Source of the DNA: Sulfuriferula thiophila
GTDB lineage: Bacteria; Pseudomonadota; Gammaproteobacteria; Burkholderiales; Sulfuriferulaceae
Assembly (NCBI RefSeq): GCF_003864975.1
Contig: NZ_BHGL01000002.1
Span: 1 to 64,000, forward strand
Direction: 5' to 3'
DNA length: 64,000 bases
Shown one piece after another: positions 46,627 to 55,706 of this stretch; within the stretch, counting starts at the first letter, position 1; each line of letters begins with the position of its first letter. The notes below the pieces were generated by a model, which worked only from the letters and a program-made list of their open reading frames with translations, ran no database searches and was not told the DNA's origin. A program made the position numbers and the translations under genes.

Positions 46627-46655
46627 GAAGACGTCGAGTTAAAAGGAGTCTTAAC

Positions 46656-47051
46656 ATGCATAAGCGTAATCGCTGGTTTGTCAGTATTGGGTTGATTTAC
46701 GGCTTGCTCGGCGGTCTGGTTGCACTCACGCATCTGACCATGCCGGGACTGATTCCGGGTAATGTGCCGCGTATTCATGGTCATATCATGTTATTGGGGT
46801 TTATCCTGATGATGATTTACGGCGTTGCCTTGCATGTGCTGCCGCGCTTTTCCGGACAGGCGCTGTATTCGGAGCGCATGGCAAACTGGCAATTGTATCT
46901 GGCTAACGCCGGCTTGCCAGTCATGATAGCAGGCTGGTTATCTATGCTCAATTGGCTGGTGCTGGCAGGAGGCGTGCTTGTGTACGCGGGCATCGCCCTG
47001 TTTGCTGTCAACATTGGCTTGACTGTGCGTCCTAAAGGTCCGTGGAAATAA
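46656..47051 (+). CDS. Small NnrS-like / cytochrome-oxidase-subunit-I-like membrane protein
   Basis: 131 residues with four membrane segments. The second and third hold conserved histidines: RIHGHIMLLGFILMMIYG, then VALHVLPRFSG. This H-x-H...GF.LM.(I/V)YG...H.LPRF pattern recurs in the membrane half of the third gene of this operon, so the two are paralogous units. The pattern resembles NnrS and heme-copper oxidase helices; heme or NO binding is inferred. AAAAGGAG precedes the ATG. It is the first gene behind the FNR/Dnr-controlled promoter. Confidence 0.72.
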   Translation: MHKRNRWFVSIGLIYGLLGGLVALTHLTMPGLIPGNVPRIHGHIMLLGFILMMIYGVALHVLPRFSGQALYSERMANWQLYLANAGLPVMIAGWLSMLNWLVLAGGVLVYAGIALFAVNIGLTVRPKGPWK

Positions 47052-47063
47052 GAGGGAGTCATC

Positions 47064-47510
47064 ATGTCTGAACATCGCGGTTGTGAATTGCCGGAAGACC
47101 TGTACTACGATCTGGATTATGTCTGGGTGCGTCCGGAAGAGGGCGGCATCTATACCATAGGCCTGACCGACCCGTCGCAGACCATGTCGGGCAAGGTGCA
47201 GTATGTGTGGATCAAGGCGGTAGGCACGCATCGGGAATGGAAGAAACCGTTGGCACGGATCGAATCCGGCAAGTGGGCGGGCGGTATTCCAGCGCCGTTT
47301 GCGGGCGAAATCGTGGCGCGCAACGAAACGGTGCTGTCCAACCCGAATCTGATCAATATCGACCCGTACAAGGATGCCTGGCTGGTGCAGATGCGGCCCG
47401 ACGATGCGGCGACTGCGCTGGCGCATTTGACTACCGGGGCGGCGGCGCAGCAGGCGCTCAAGGACTGGATAGACCGTTACGATGTGCAGTGCATGCGCTG
47501 CCAGCAATAG
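47064..47510 (+). CDS. GcvH-like lipoyl carrier protein with C-terminal CxxC
   Basis: 148 residues with the lipoyl-domain hammerhead of glycine-cleavage H protein. The core LARIESGKWAGGIPAPFAGE has the lysine (Lys70) where GcvH carries lipoate, followed by NPNLINIDPYKDAWLVQM. Unlike GcvH it ends in CMRC (Cys143, Cys146), which could form a disulfide with lipoate or a partner. No gcvT or gcvP gene is present, so glycine cleavage is unlikely. Lipoate-binding proteins (LbpA) of sulfur-oxidising bacteria are a known parallel. It lies between an NnrS-like gene and a thioredoxin-membrane fusion, 12 bp and 9 bp away. Confidence 0.78.
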   Translation: MSEHRGCELPEDLYYDLDYVWVRPEEGGIYTIGLTDPSQTMSGKVQYVWIKAVGTHREWKKPLARIESGKWAGGIPAPFAGEIVARNETVLSNPNLINIDPYKDAWLVQMRPDDAATALAHLTTGAAAQQALKDWIDRYDVQCMRCQQ

Positions 47511-47519
47511 GAGATGACG

Positions 47520-48224
47520 ATGAAAGTCGAATTACTGGTTTCGGAATGGTGCGCCTCGTGCCATCAGGAAGAAAAAGTCTGGCAGCAGATTGCCAAGGAG
47601 AAGCAGATAGAGTTTGCCGTGGTGGATATGGCCCAGCCGGAAGGGCGGGCGCTGGTGAGCCGATTACGGCTGAAAACCATACCGGCGGTGGTCATCGACG
47701 ATGAGCTCAAAGGTCTGGGGGTGCATACTCTGGCAGTAGCACGCGAGTGGGTGGCCGCTGCGCCGGCAAAAGTGCAGACGGAAATGCAGAATGCGGGTAT
47801 TGCGTTGTCGCTGGATAATCGCCTGTTTATCGTCGCGGCGATGGTTTATTTGCTGCTGGGCGGAATCGGCTTGCTGGTGAATGGCACGTTATTGTCCGAC
47901 GGGCCGACGCGGCCGGTCGCGCTGCATCTGGTGACGGTGGGCTTCATGCTGATGCTGGTGTATGGGCTGGGGGCGCACATGCTGCCGCGCTTTACCGCCA
48001 ATCCGATTCGTATGGGGCGCTGGCCGTGGCTGCAGATGGGGCTGGCTCACGCCGGCATGATTGCTTATGCGACCGGCTTTCTGGCAGGGTGGTATGCTGT
48101 GATTGTGGCAGGCGGGATTTTAATCTGGTTATCCATCTGCGTCTTTACCTGGCGCATCTGGCCGGTGCTATGGCCGCGTCCGGTTAAGCGCGATGGTATG
48201 GTTATCCGTATCCACGGGCATTGA
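47520..48224 (+). CDS. Thioredoxin-like domain fused to NnrS-like membrane domain
   Basis: 234 residues. The N-terminal ~85 form a thioredoxin fold with CASC (Cys11, Cys14) in VSEWCASCHQEEK and a cis-proline segment LKTIPAVVID. After a short linker, four membrane segments follow with LHLVTVGFMLMLVYGLG and AHMLPRFTANP, matching the first gene of the operon. The redox domain probably lies on the cytoplasmic side, as no signal peptide is seen; CASCH is therefore not read as a heme c site. AGGAG and ATG at 47520 fit spacing; ATG at 47514 abuts the AGGAG. It likely exchanges electrons or thiols with the lipoyl protein. Confidence 0.78.
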   Translation: MKVELLVSEWCASCHQEEKVWQQIAKEKQIEFAVVDMAQPEGRALVSRLRLKTIPAVVIDDELKGLGVHTLAVAREWVAAAPAKVQTEMQNAGIALSLDNRLFIVAAMVYLLLGGIGLLVNGTLLSDGPTRPVALHLVTVGFMLMLVYGLGAHMLPRFTANPIRMGRWPWLQMGLAHAGMIAYATGFLAGWYAVIVAGGILIWLSICVFTWRIWPVLWPRPVKRDGMVIRIHGH

Positions 48225-48232
48225 ATCCGCTG

Positions 48233-49072
48233 TTACTGCCCCATCATCTCGCCCATGCGCACAGTGCGCTCGGGCGCCCATGCCGGGTTGAAGCGCAGGG
48301 TATCTTTGGGGAACAGCATTACTACGGTGGAGCCGAGCAGGAAACGCCCCATCTCTTCACCTTTTTTCAACGCTATGTGCTGGTCGTCGTAGCGCCATTC
48401 ACGCACCTCGCCGGTGCGTGGCGGATTAACCACGCCGTGCCACGCTGTGGCCATGCTGCCGACGATGGTGGCGCCGACCAGCACCAGTACAAACGGGCCG
48501 TGGCTGGATTCAAATACGCACACCACGCGTTCATTGCGGGCAAATAATCCCGGTACGCCGCGTGCCGTGACCGGGTTGACCGAGTACAGGTCACCTGGCA
48601 CATAGATCATGCGTGTCAGCCGGCCGTCGCAGGGCATGTGGATACGGTGGTAATCCTTGGGGCTGAGGTACAGCGTGGCGAACAGGCCGTGGTCATATTG
48701 CGTGGCGAGTTCGCGGTCGCCGCCCACCAGCGCGGTAGTTGAGTAGTGATGGCCTTTGGCCTGAAATATCTGGTCTTGTTCGATATTGCCGAACTGGCTG
48801 ATCGCGCCATCCACCGGTGACACGAAGTCGGCGGCGGCCAGCGGGCGTACATCGCTGCGCAAGGCGCGGGTGAAAAATTCGTTATAACTGGCGTAGCTGG
48901 TGATGTCGGGATTGGCGGCTTCGGTCATGTTGACATCGTAACGCCCGAGAAACCAGCGGATCAGGTACTGCGACAGCCACGGATGGCGGGAATTGGCCAT
49001 GAGTCCGGCAAAATCAGTGAGTGCCCGCTTGGGTGCAAGGTGTTGCAGCAGTACAGCAAAACGTTCGGACAC
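48233..49072 (-). CDS. psd: Phosphatidylserine decarboxylase proenzyme
   Basis: An inner-membrane-associated enzyme making phosphatidylethanolamine. The 279-residue precursor cleaves itself at LGST (FLLGSTVVMLF near the C-terminus) to create the pyruvoyl group. Also seen are SPVDGAISQFG, HYSTTALVGG, LYLSPKDYHRIHMPCDGRL and YSVNPVTARGVPGLFARNER. The start is GTG at 49072, preceded by AGGTAG. It converges with the thioredoxin-fusion gene, leaving eight bases between the stops. Confidence 0.93.
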   Translation of the reverse strand: MSERFAVLLQHLAPKRALTDFAGLMANSRHPWLSQYLIRWFLGRYDVNMTEAANPDITSYASYNEFFTRALRSDVRPLAAADFVSPVDGAISQFGNIEQDQIFQAKGHHYSTTALVGGDRELATQYDHGLFATLYLSPKDYHRIHMPCDGRLTRMIYVPGDLYSVNPVTARGVPGLFARNERVVCVFESSHGPFVLVLVGATIVGSMATAWHGVVNPPRTGEVREWRYDDQHIALKKGEEMGRFLLGSTVVMLFPKDTLRFNPAWAPERTVRMGEMMGQ

Positions 49073-49200
49073 GATAGCTACCTAATCAGAAGACAGTCGT
49101 GCATTATAACAAAGGCCGGGCGTCCATTTTGCAGAAATGCATACAGGCAGGAATTAATTTAATCAGAAAAGCCGTGGCAAGCGCTTGATTTTCAGCACGT

Positions 49201-51660
49201 TCAATCTTTGACAGGAACCGCTGCAGGCTCATAAAAATAGTAACCTTGCGATGCATTGATGCCGATATCGCGTACTTGCTGGTAAATGGTTTCGTTGGCG
49301 ACAAACTCGGCCACGGTGGAAATGCCCATTTCTCTGGCGAAATCGCAGATGTGTTTGACGATAATCTGGGTGTTGCGATCATGCGGCAGATTTTTGATCA
49401 GGCTGCCGTCGATTTTGAGGGTGTCCACATTGAGTTTGAGCAGATGATCGAAGTTTGAGTAGCCGGAACCGAAATCATCAATTGCGAAATGACATCCGAT
49501 TGATTTGAAACGGTCGACAAACGCACTCACTTCCAAATAGTTTTCAATACCTTCGCTCTCGAGGATTTCAAAAATCAGCATTTTCCCAGCCTGATGCGAA
49601 CGTATGGCCTGTTCCATGTAATCAGCGAGTTCTTTGTTGAGCAGATCCTCGGTCGAGAGGTTGATGCCCACGGGAAGTGTGCTGGTTTTGAATTGCTCGA
49701 TGACCTTGTCGAACATGATTCTGGTCAGTTGGCCGTATAGTTTGGTTTTTTTTGCAATCCCCAGAAAGACGTAAGGGCTGATAACGCTGCCGTCTTTCTC
49801 GATGAGACGTATGAGCGCTTCGTATTTGATGATGTGCTGGGTCTTGTTATCAACAATCGGCTGAAAGAACGGGACGATGCGTGAGTCCTCAATGGCCTCC
49901 TTGATGCGCTTGTACCAGGCGATATTGTTTTCCTGATCCTTTTTGAACGATGCGTTTTCATACATCGCTATGCTCTGATGGGAGAGCTTGGCCTGCTTGA
50001 GTGCGGCAGTAGCGTGTTCCAGTATCTGCTCGGAGGCGATGGCCATGCCGACGGTGACGGTTAGTACGATTTCAATTTCATCAATCACGAACGACTGCTG
50101 GGAGCTTTGAGTTGTCAGTTGTTCCAGAAAGGCTCTGCAGCGGGCCAGGTTGTCGCATTCACTAAAGAGCAGCACATATTCATCACTGCCGATTTTATAC
50201 AAGGAAATGTCCTGATACGGTTTGATGAACTGGGTGAGCCAGCGGCCATAGACGGCCAATATCCCGTCTCCGATGGTAATGCCATACACTTCATTGATGT
50301 CACTGAATCGGTCGATATTAATAATCGCCAACATCACATTGGTATTGATGGTGAGTCGATCCAGCAAAGCCACCCGGTTTGGTAATAGGGTTATCGGCTC
50401 GGTCGTGAGGTGATGTTCAAGCTGTTCGCGCTGCATGAATGAGCGAATTGCAAAGCCGATGTCTCCAGCAAGTTCTTCAAGCATGGTGATTTCTTTAGCA
50501 TCGAAGCCATCGGTGCGTAGTGTGTACAGGCCAAGCAGTCCAGTCGGTGCTTCATTGATGCTGGGGAGTAACGGGAGGGCGATAAATGACCCATATCCTT
50601 CCTGTTTGGCAAATAAGTACCAGGCTTCATGTGAGCTGTATTGTTGCAGATGGTCGATGACGGCGGGTTTGCTTTGGCGCAATGCCTGAGCGACGGGGTC
50701 GCTGGCATGCTGATCAGTCCTCTGCTCAAACGTGGTGCCCACGCTCAGATCCGCAGTCGGTGAGGATGATAATGCCCGTACCGTTATTGCGTCATCGCTG
50801 TTTAATGCAATCCAGCAAGAAGCATAGCCGGGATGCTGTGCGAGACGACGGGCACTTTTCGTTATGAGCTCTTCGACGGTATTGGCGGTAATCAGTAACT
50901 GGTTGATATCCGCGATAGTGCGGAGCATTTCATCCAGAAAGCGTGATTCATCTAATGCGTTTTGGAGATCGTGTTGCTGATGGTGCATGGAAAGGAATGA
51001 GTCGCTCAGGGTGCGATCCAGTTCTGTGAGCTCGTCAATAAAATACGCATCACCCTGTGTGCTGCCGGTATAGGCGTGATTTGTCATGGTCTCCAGCGGA
51101 ATGATCATGGTGCGTCGAACTGCTATGTATGCCACCAGGCTTAAAAAACCAAGTACGAGAAACAGGCCGATGCCATAAAGGATGGCAATCTGGTTCAGGC
51201 GGCCAAACACATACCCTTCATCTATCCGCACCAGTAATAACGCTTCATGCCTGCTGCTACCTTCGAAGTAGGAAAATTCACTGCGGAACTGGGTGTGGTG
51301 CCGCTCGATTAGTGCTTTATGGAGTTGCGATAAGGGCAGGTATTCATTGCTAACTGGTTTTCCTTTGCTGGAGCGGGATGAGGATGCTTCTATGGTGCGC
51401 AAATCGGTTGAAATGGATACGACGGCAACTGCATCGTTAATGGCTGAGCCTTGATCAAGAATACTCTGCACTTCATCCATGCGGCCGTGCTGAAGTGCTC
51501 TACGGGTATTTTCTTCCAGATAAAACAGGCTCTGGTTGAGACCATCGGCCACGGTGCGCAGCATTTCTGCGCGCTGCAGGGTATAAAACCCGCCCGATAA
51601 GCTGGCAATGACAAAGCCGAATGCGGCAACTCCGAGCAGGGCGAATTTGTGGACTTTCAC
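49201..51660 (-). CDS. Membrane GAF-GGDEF-EAL protein, probable c-di-GMP phosphodiesterase
   Basis: 819 residues: TM1 (~8-30), a periplasmic segment of about 125 residues, TM2 (~158-180), a GAF domain (~245-420), a GGDEF-like domain whose site reads KIGSDEYV (second Gly lost, so probably not a cyclase), and a C-terminal EAL domain. The EAL residues are kept: KYEALIRL, NLSTEDLL, FEILESEG, AIDDFGSGYSNF, LKIDGSLIK and VAEFV. It should degrade c-di-GMP; the GGDEF-like part may bind GTP. The GTG start overlaps the TGA stop of the preceding substrate-binding-like gene by four bases. Confidence 0.88.
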   Translation of the reverse strand: MKVHKFALLGVAAFGFVIASLSGGFYTLQRAEMLRTVADGLNQSLFYLEENTRRALQHGRMDEVQSILDQGSAINDAVAVVSISTDLRTIEASSSRSSKGKPVSNEYLPLSQLHKALIERHHTQFRSEFSYFEGSSRHEALLLVRIDEGYVFGRLNQIAILYGIGLFLVLGFLSLVAYIAVRRTMIIPLETMTNHAYTGSTQGDAYFIDELTELDRTLSDSFLSMHHQQHDLQNALDESRFLDEMLRTIADINQLLITANTVEELITKSARRLAQHPGYASCWIALNSDDAITVRALSSSPTADLSVGTTFEQRTDQHASDPVAQALRQSKPAVIDHLQQYSSHEAWYLFAKQEGYGSFIALPLLPSINEAPTGLLGLYTLRTDGFDAKEITMLEELAGDIGFAIRSFMQREQLEHHLTTEPITLLPNRVALLDRLTINTNVMLAIINIDRFSDINEVYGITIGDGILAVYGRWLTQFIKPYQDISLYKIGSDEYVLLFSECDNLARCRAFLEQLTTQSSQQSFVIDEIEIVLTVTVGMAIASEQILEHATAALKQAKLSHQSIAMYENASFKKDQENNIAWYKRIKEAIEDSRIVPFFQPIVDNKTQHIIKYEALIRLIEKDGSVISPYVFLGIAKKTKLYGQLTRIMFDKVIEQFKTSTLPVGINLSTEDLLNKELADYMEQAIRSHQAGKMLIFEILESEGIENYLEVSAFVDRFKSIGCHFAIDDFGSGYSNFDHLLKLNVDTLKIDGSLIKNLPHDRNTQIIVKHICDFAREMGISTVAEFVANETIYQQVRDIGINASQGYYFYEPAAVPVKD

Positions 51661-52553
51661 GGCAACAACCTGTCTGTTGAAATATGCTGGGTTTCAAGCT
51701 GGCGAGCAATAGCCTCGTTGCTGCCATGATTAAGCCATTCTATCTGTTGGGTGGTCGCCATGAATTCATCGTAGCTCTGTCCCTCCAGGTACCCGTGTAT
51801 CGTTTGGTAGTATTCATGGGGGTCAGTGCTAAGTTGTTCCAGCGCCCGATTGAAAATTGTTTTCAGCTTGCGGTATTCGTCTTCCCGTCCTGTAACAAAG
51901 CGTTCATCCATATACAGTGCATCGACGATAATAAATGACTTCATGGTTGCTGTGGACGCAATGGCAACAAGCCCGCGTTTGGTCAGGTTGGAAACATAAG
52001 GTGCATAGGAAAGCGCAATGATGGGGGTGCTGGCAGGTTCAATCAGCGCCATCGATTGTTGAGAGCTGTTTTTAAGAATCAGCGCTTGATGTTCCAGCGC
52101 GTTTTCTTTAATGAAAGCTTTTAGAATGTCATCATGCAACGATCCTCTTTCCAGATAAACAGTGATCGGATCGTGCGTGTTGCGTAGTTCGTTTAGCGAA
52201 CGGTTGGAAAGTATGACATCGGCACCAACGGAGCGGTCAATCAGAAAAACCGGTTTAATGTGGCTGTGCTCTTTGAAATGCATGAGTTCATACTGCGTCG
52301 CAGTAAACCCCTGGGTAAATTCACGCTCATACATGCGGGAATTTTCGGTCAGGTCAACGAGCCAGATAAACCGGAATGGGGTTTTTTCCAGCCAGCCTTT
52401 CTCCTGTGCATAGATAAAGGGTGTAAATCCAACCCATGGGTTGGTGGAAATCCGGATCTGTTCCTGATTCAGATTCATGACATACCGGTATGTAAATAAG
52501 CTGCTGATAGAAACAATGGTGAGCAGCACCGCAAAAAATATTATTTTTTTCAT
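51657..52553 (-). CDS. NMT1/SsuA-like substrate-binding protein, predicted sensor partner
   Basis: 298 residues with a periplasmic-binding fold of the nitrate/sulfonate/thiamine-precursor type (IRISTNPWVGFTPFIYAQEK, then VDLTENSRMYEREFTQG). The N-terminus is a hydrophobic anchor (IIFFAVLLTIVSISSLFTY) without a lipobox, so it is membrane-anchored or secreted. No transporter genes adjoin it. Its stop overlaps the GTG start of the GAF-GGDEF-EAL protein, so it probably binds a ligand and controls that protein across the membrane. Ligand unknown. Confidence 0.82.
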   Translation of the reverse strand: MKKIIFFAVLLTIVSISSLFTYRYVMNLNQEQIRISTNPWVGFTPFIYAQEKGWLEKTPFRFIWLVDLTENSRMYEREFTQGFTATQYELMHFKEHSHIKPVFLIDRSVGADVILSNRSLNELRNTHDPITVYLERGSLHDDILKAFIKENALEHQALILKNSSQQSMALIEPASTPIIALSYAPYVSNLTKRGLVAIASTATMKSFIIVDALYMDERFVTGREDEYRKLKTIFNRALEQLSTDPHEYYQTIHGYLEGQSYDEFMATTQQIEWLNHGSNEAIARQLETQHISTDRLLP

Positions 52554-52938
52554 ATTGGGTTAATGCACTCGGCCACGGAGTTGTTGAAAATAATATACTT
52601 GTTTAGCGTTTTCGGGTTGATCTGGAACTAATTTTCTGGAAAAGATGCCGTTGTGGAATGTCATGGAATGGCGATGGTGAATTGCTGGGGCGAGGCTGTA
52701 TATGGTTATCTTGCAGGTGAGTAATAGTTAATCACTATTGCCGCAGTTGAAATATCTCATTGGGAAAATGTGCTGAAACAGGCTTAAATGACTTAACCAG
52801 TCGCATTCATCGTAATACTGGCGGTTGTATGTGGCGGACACATTATTGCTGTCGCGCATTTTGTTCGGATTAGGCATATCGCGGATTTTAGTCTGATGTT
52901 AGCTGCATCAAGGCTGAATATGACGGGAGATGATGATC
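52554..52938. other. Intergenic stretch upstream of gyrA
   Basis: About 385 bp without a recognised gene. It includes the promoter region of the minus-strand SBP/EAL operon, for which I could not identify boxes. Confidence 0.45.
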
Positions 52939-53016
52939 ATGAGGCAAATTAACTTGTTGCTGATTTCGGTGCTGGAGGCGATATCCATGTTGGGTATTGG
53001 TTTGCTGGCAATTTAA
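52939..53016 (+). CDS. Possible small membrane protein, 25 residues
   Basis: An ATG with GGGAG 9-10 bases upstream opens a 25-codon frame ending TAA. The product, starting MRQINLLLISVLEAISMLG, is almost entirely hydrophobic and could be a single-span membrane peptide. A hairpin begins six bases after the stop. There is no homology evidence, and chance cannot be excluded. Confidence 0.3.
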   Translation: MRQINLLLISVLEAISMLGIGLLAI

Positions 53017-53022
53017 TATAGT

Positions 53023-53064
53023 CACGGGCAGCGTTATCGGGTTTCACCGAGCGCGCTGCCCGTG
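53023..53064. repeat. 11-bp perfect inverted repeat upstream of gyrA
   Basis: CACGGGCAGCG and CGCTGCCCGTG flank a 20-base loop. There is no T-run. It overlaps the likely gyrA promoter and could be supercoiling-sensitive or a binding site. Confidence 0.5.
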
Positions 53065-53071
53065 CTAAAAT
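53043..53071 (+). promoter_or_regulatory. Candidate gyrA promoter
   Basis: TTCACC and TAAAAT are separated by 17 bp. The start would be near 53078, about 30 bases before the gyrA ATG. The -35 match is moderate. Confidence 0.45.
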
Positions 53072-53108
53072 CACGGGATTATTCGCCCACATAAAAATTA
53101 TTACGCAA

Positions 53109-55700
53109 ATGGAATCTTTCGCTAAAGAAACGCTTCCCGTCAGTCTAGAAGATGAAATGCGCCGTTCTTACCTTGATTACGCCATGAGCGTGATCGTGGG
53201 GCGTGCACTACCCGATGTGCGGGATGGCTTGAAACCTGTGCATCGTCGGGTATTGTTTGCCATGCACGAGCTGTCTAACGACTGGAATAAAGCTTATAAA
53301 AAATCGGCCCGTATCGTCGGTGACGTTATCGGTAAATATCACCCGCACGGTGATACGGCTGTATACGACACCATCGTGCGTATGGCGCAGGATTTTTCGC
53401 TGCGCTATCCGCTGGTTGATGGTCAGGGTAACTTCGGTTCGGTGGACGGCGATAACGCGGCGGCTATGCGTTATACCGAAATCCGCATGTCCAGAATCGC
53501 GCATGAATTGCTCGCTGATCTGGATAAGGAAACCGTCAATTTTGGCCCTAACTATGACGGTTCAGAGCATGAGCCGCTGATATTCCCGGCAAAAATTCCG
53601 AACCTGCTGATTAACGGTTCTTCCGGTATCGCGGTGGGTATGGCGACCAATATTCCGCCACACAATCTGACCGACGTGTGCGATGCCTGCCTGACTTTGC
53701 TGCATGAGCCGGAAACCGATATCGAGGCGCTGATTGATATTGTCAAAGCGCCGGATTTCCCGACCGCCGGTATCATTTACGGTCTGGTGGGTGTGCGTGA
53801 AGGTTACCGTACCGGGCGTGGTCGCGTCGTCATTCGTGCCCGTACCCACTTCGAGGACCTGGATAAAGCCGGTAATCGTCAGTCCATCATTGTTGATGAA
53901 TTGCCGTACCAGGTGAATAAAGCTAACTTGCTGATCAAAATCGGCGAGCTAGTTCGTGAGAAGCGCATGGAAGGTATCTCCGATCTGCGCGACGAATCGG
54001 ATAAATCCGGTATGCGTGTGGTTATCGAGCTGAAGCGTGGCGAAGTGCCTGAGGTCGTGTTGAACAACCTGTACAAGCACACCCAGATGCAGGACAGCTT
54101 CGGTATGAACATGGTGGCGCTGGTGGATAACCAGCCGCGCCTGTTAAATCTGAAACAGATGCTGGATGCATTCCTGCGCCATCGTCGTGAAGTGGTCACA
54201 CGCCGTACGGTCTTCGAATTGAAGAAAGCGCGCGAGCGTGGTCATATTCTGGAAGGTCTGGCCGTGGCGTTGTCCAACGTGGACGACATCATTGCACTAA
54301 TCAAGGCTGCGCCAACGCCGGCAGTGGCAAAAGAAGGCCTGATGGCGCAAACCTGGCGTTCACAACTGGTCGAGGAAATGTTGTCGCGTGCCATGGAAGA
54401 TGCCAATGCGTTCCGTCCGGAAGGTCTGGCGATTGAATTCGGCTTCTCCAAAGACGGTTACCGTTTATCCGATGCGCAGGCGCAGGCTATTCTGGAGTTG
54501 CGTTTGCAACGCCTTACAGGCCTCGAGCAGGACAAGATACTGAATGAATACAAAGAAGTTGTCACAAAAATAGCCGACTTGCTGGATATTCTGGCTAGAC
54601 CGGAACGTGTTACCGCAATTATCACCGATGAGATTGGTTTGGTTAAACAGCAGTTTGGTGACAAGCGTCGTTCCGAAATTGTGGTGTATGCACAAGATTT
54701 GAGTCTGGAAGACCTGATCACGCCGCAAGACATGGTTGTTACCCTATCGCACGGTGGTTACATGAAGTCGCAGCCGCTGGATGATTACCGCGCGCAAAAA
54801 CGTGGTGGTCGCGGCAAGCAGGCTGCGCCGACCAAGGATGATGACTTTATCGAGCGCCTGTTTATTGCCAATAGCCATGACTACATCCTGTGCTTCTCCA
54901 ACTTTGGCCGCGTGTACTGGGTCAAGGTGTATGAAGTGCCGCAAGGCAGTCGTATCTCGCGTGGCCGGCCTATAGTAAACTTGCTGTCGTTGTCAGAAGG
55001 CGAAAAAATCAACGCGATCCTGCCGGTCAAGGAATTCGTGGATAACCGCTATGTATTCATGGCTACCGCCTATGGCGTAGTGAAGAAAACAGCGTTGTCC
55101 GAATTCGGTAATCCGCGTAAAGCCGGTATTATCGCCGTGGGCCTGGATGAAGGCGATTACCTGATAGGCGTGGCGGTCACCGAAGGCAGTCATGATGTCA
55201 TGCTGTTCTCCAACGGCGGTAAAGCGGTGCGCTTTGATGAGAACGATGTGCGCTCAATGGGCCGTGGCGCACGTGGCGTACGTGGTATGAAGCTGGGCAA
55301 GGATCAGAAAGTGATTTCCCTGCTGGTTGCTGAAAATGAACAGCAATCCGTGCTGACTGCAACTGAAAACGGTTATGGCAAGCGTACCAATATTGCCGAG
55401 TACACCCGTCATGGCCGTGGTACCCAGGGCATGATCGCAATCCAGACCACCAAGCGTAACGGGCCTGTGGTTGCGGCAACGCTGGTAGAGCCGGATGATG
55501 AAATCATGCTGATTACGGATGGTGGTGTGCTGATTCGTACCCGCGTCAAGGAAATGCGTGAAATGGGTCGTGCAACGCAAGGCGTCACCTTGATCAATCT
55601 GGATGACGGACAGAAACTCATCGGCGTCGAGCGCGTGCTGGAACGCGATGACGACGAAGCTGCAGCTGCTGACGATACTAACGGTCAATTGGATATTTGA
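53109..55700 (+). CDS. gyrA: DNA gyrase subunit A
   Basis: The DNA-breaking and rejoining subunit of gyrase, which introduces negative supercoils. The 863 residues include the catalytic tyrosine Tyr122 ([12 protein letters not shown]), a quinolone-region [11 protein letters not shown] (Thr83, Asp87 in E. coli numbering; Thr83 is natural in several bacteria), and the GyrA box QKRGGRGK at the start of the C-terminal DNA-wrapping pinwheel. The C-terminus is acidic ([15 protein letters not shown]). The ATG at 53109 gives the standard [16 protein letters not shown] start. It leads the block gyrA-serC-pheA-hisC-aroF-tyrA; serC begins six bases after its stop. Confidence 0.97.
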   Translation: MESFAKETLPVSLEDEMRRSYLDYAMSVIVGRALPDVRDGLKPVHRRVLFAMHELSNDWNKAYKKSARIVGDVIGKYHPHGDTAVYDTIVRMAQDFSLRYPLVDGQGNFGSVDGDNAAAMRYTEIRMSRIAHELLADLDKETVNFGPNYDGSEHEPLIFPAKIPNLLINGSSGIAVGMATNIPPHNLTDVCDACLTLLHEPETDIEALIDIVKAPDFPTAGIIYGLVGVREGYRTGRGRVVIRARTHFEDLDKAGNRQSIIVDELPYQVNKANLLIKIGELVREKRMEGISDLRDESDKSGMRVVIELKRGEVPEVVLNNLYKHTQMQDSFGMNMVALVDNQPRLLNLKQMLDAFLRHRREVVTRRTVFELKKARERGHILEGLAVALSNVDDIIALIKAAPTPAVAKEGLMAQTWRSQLVEEMLSRAMEDANAFRPEGLAIEFGFSKDGYRLSDAQAQAILELRLQRLTGLEQDKILNEYKEVVTKIADLLDILARPERVTAIITDEIGLVKQQFGDKRRSEIVVYAQDLSLEDLITPQDMVVTLSHGGYMKSQPLDDYRAQKRGGRGKQAAPTKDDDFIERLFIANSHDYILCFSNFGRVYWVKVYEVPQGSRISRGRPIVNLLSLSEGEKINAILPVKEFVDNRYVFMATAYGVVKKTALSEFGNPRKAGIIAVGLDEGDYLIGVAVTEGSHDVMLFSNGGKAVRFDENDVRSMGRGARGVRGMKLGKDQKVISLLVAENEQQSVLTATENGYGKRTNIAEYTRHGRGTQGMIAIQTTKRNGPVVAATLVEPDDEIMLITDGGVLIRTRVKEMREMGRATQGVTLINLDDGQKLIGVERVLERDDDEAAAADDTNGQLDI

Positions 55701-55706
55701 GCGATC

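Noticed and set aside
47550-47564. CASCH in the thioredoxin-fusion protein as a heme c site
   Set aside because: The motif sits at the thioredoxin active-site position of a domain without a signal peptide, so it is better read as CxxC; heme c attachment needs the periplasm.
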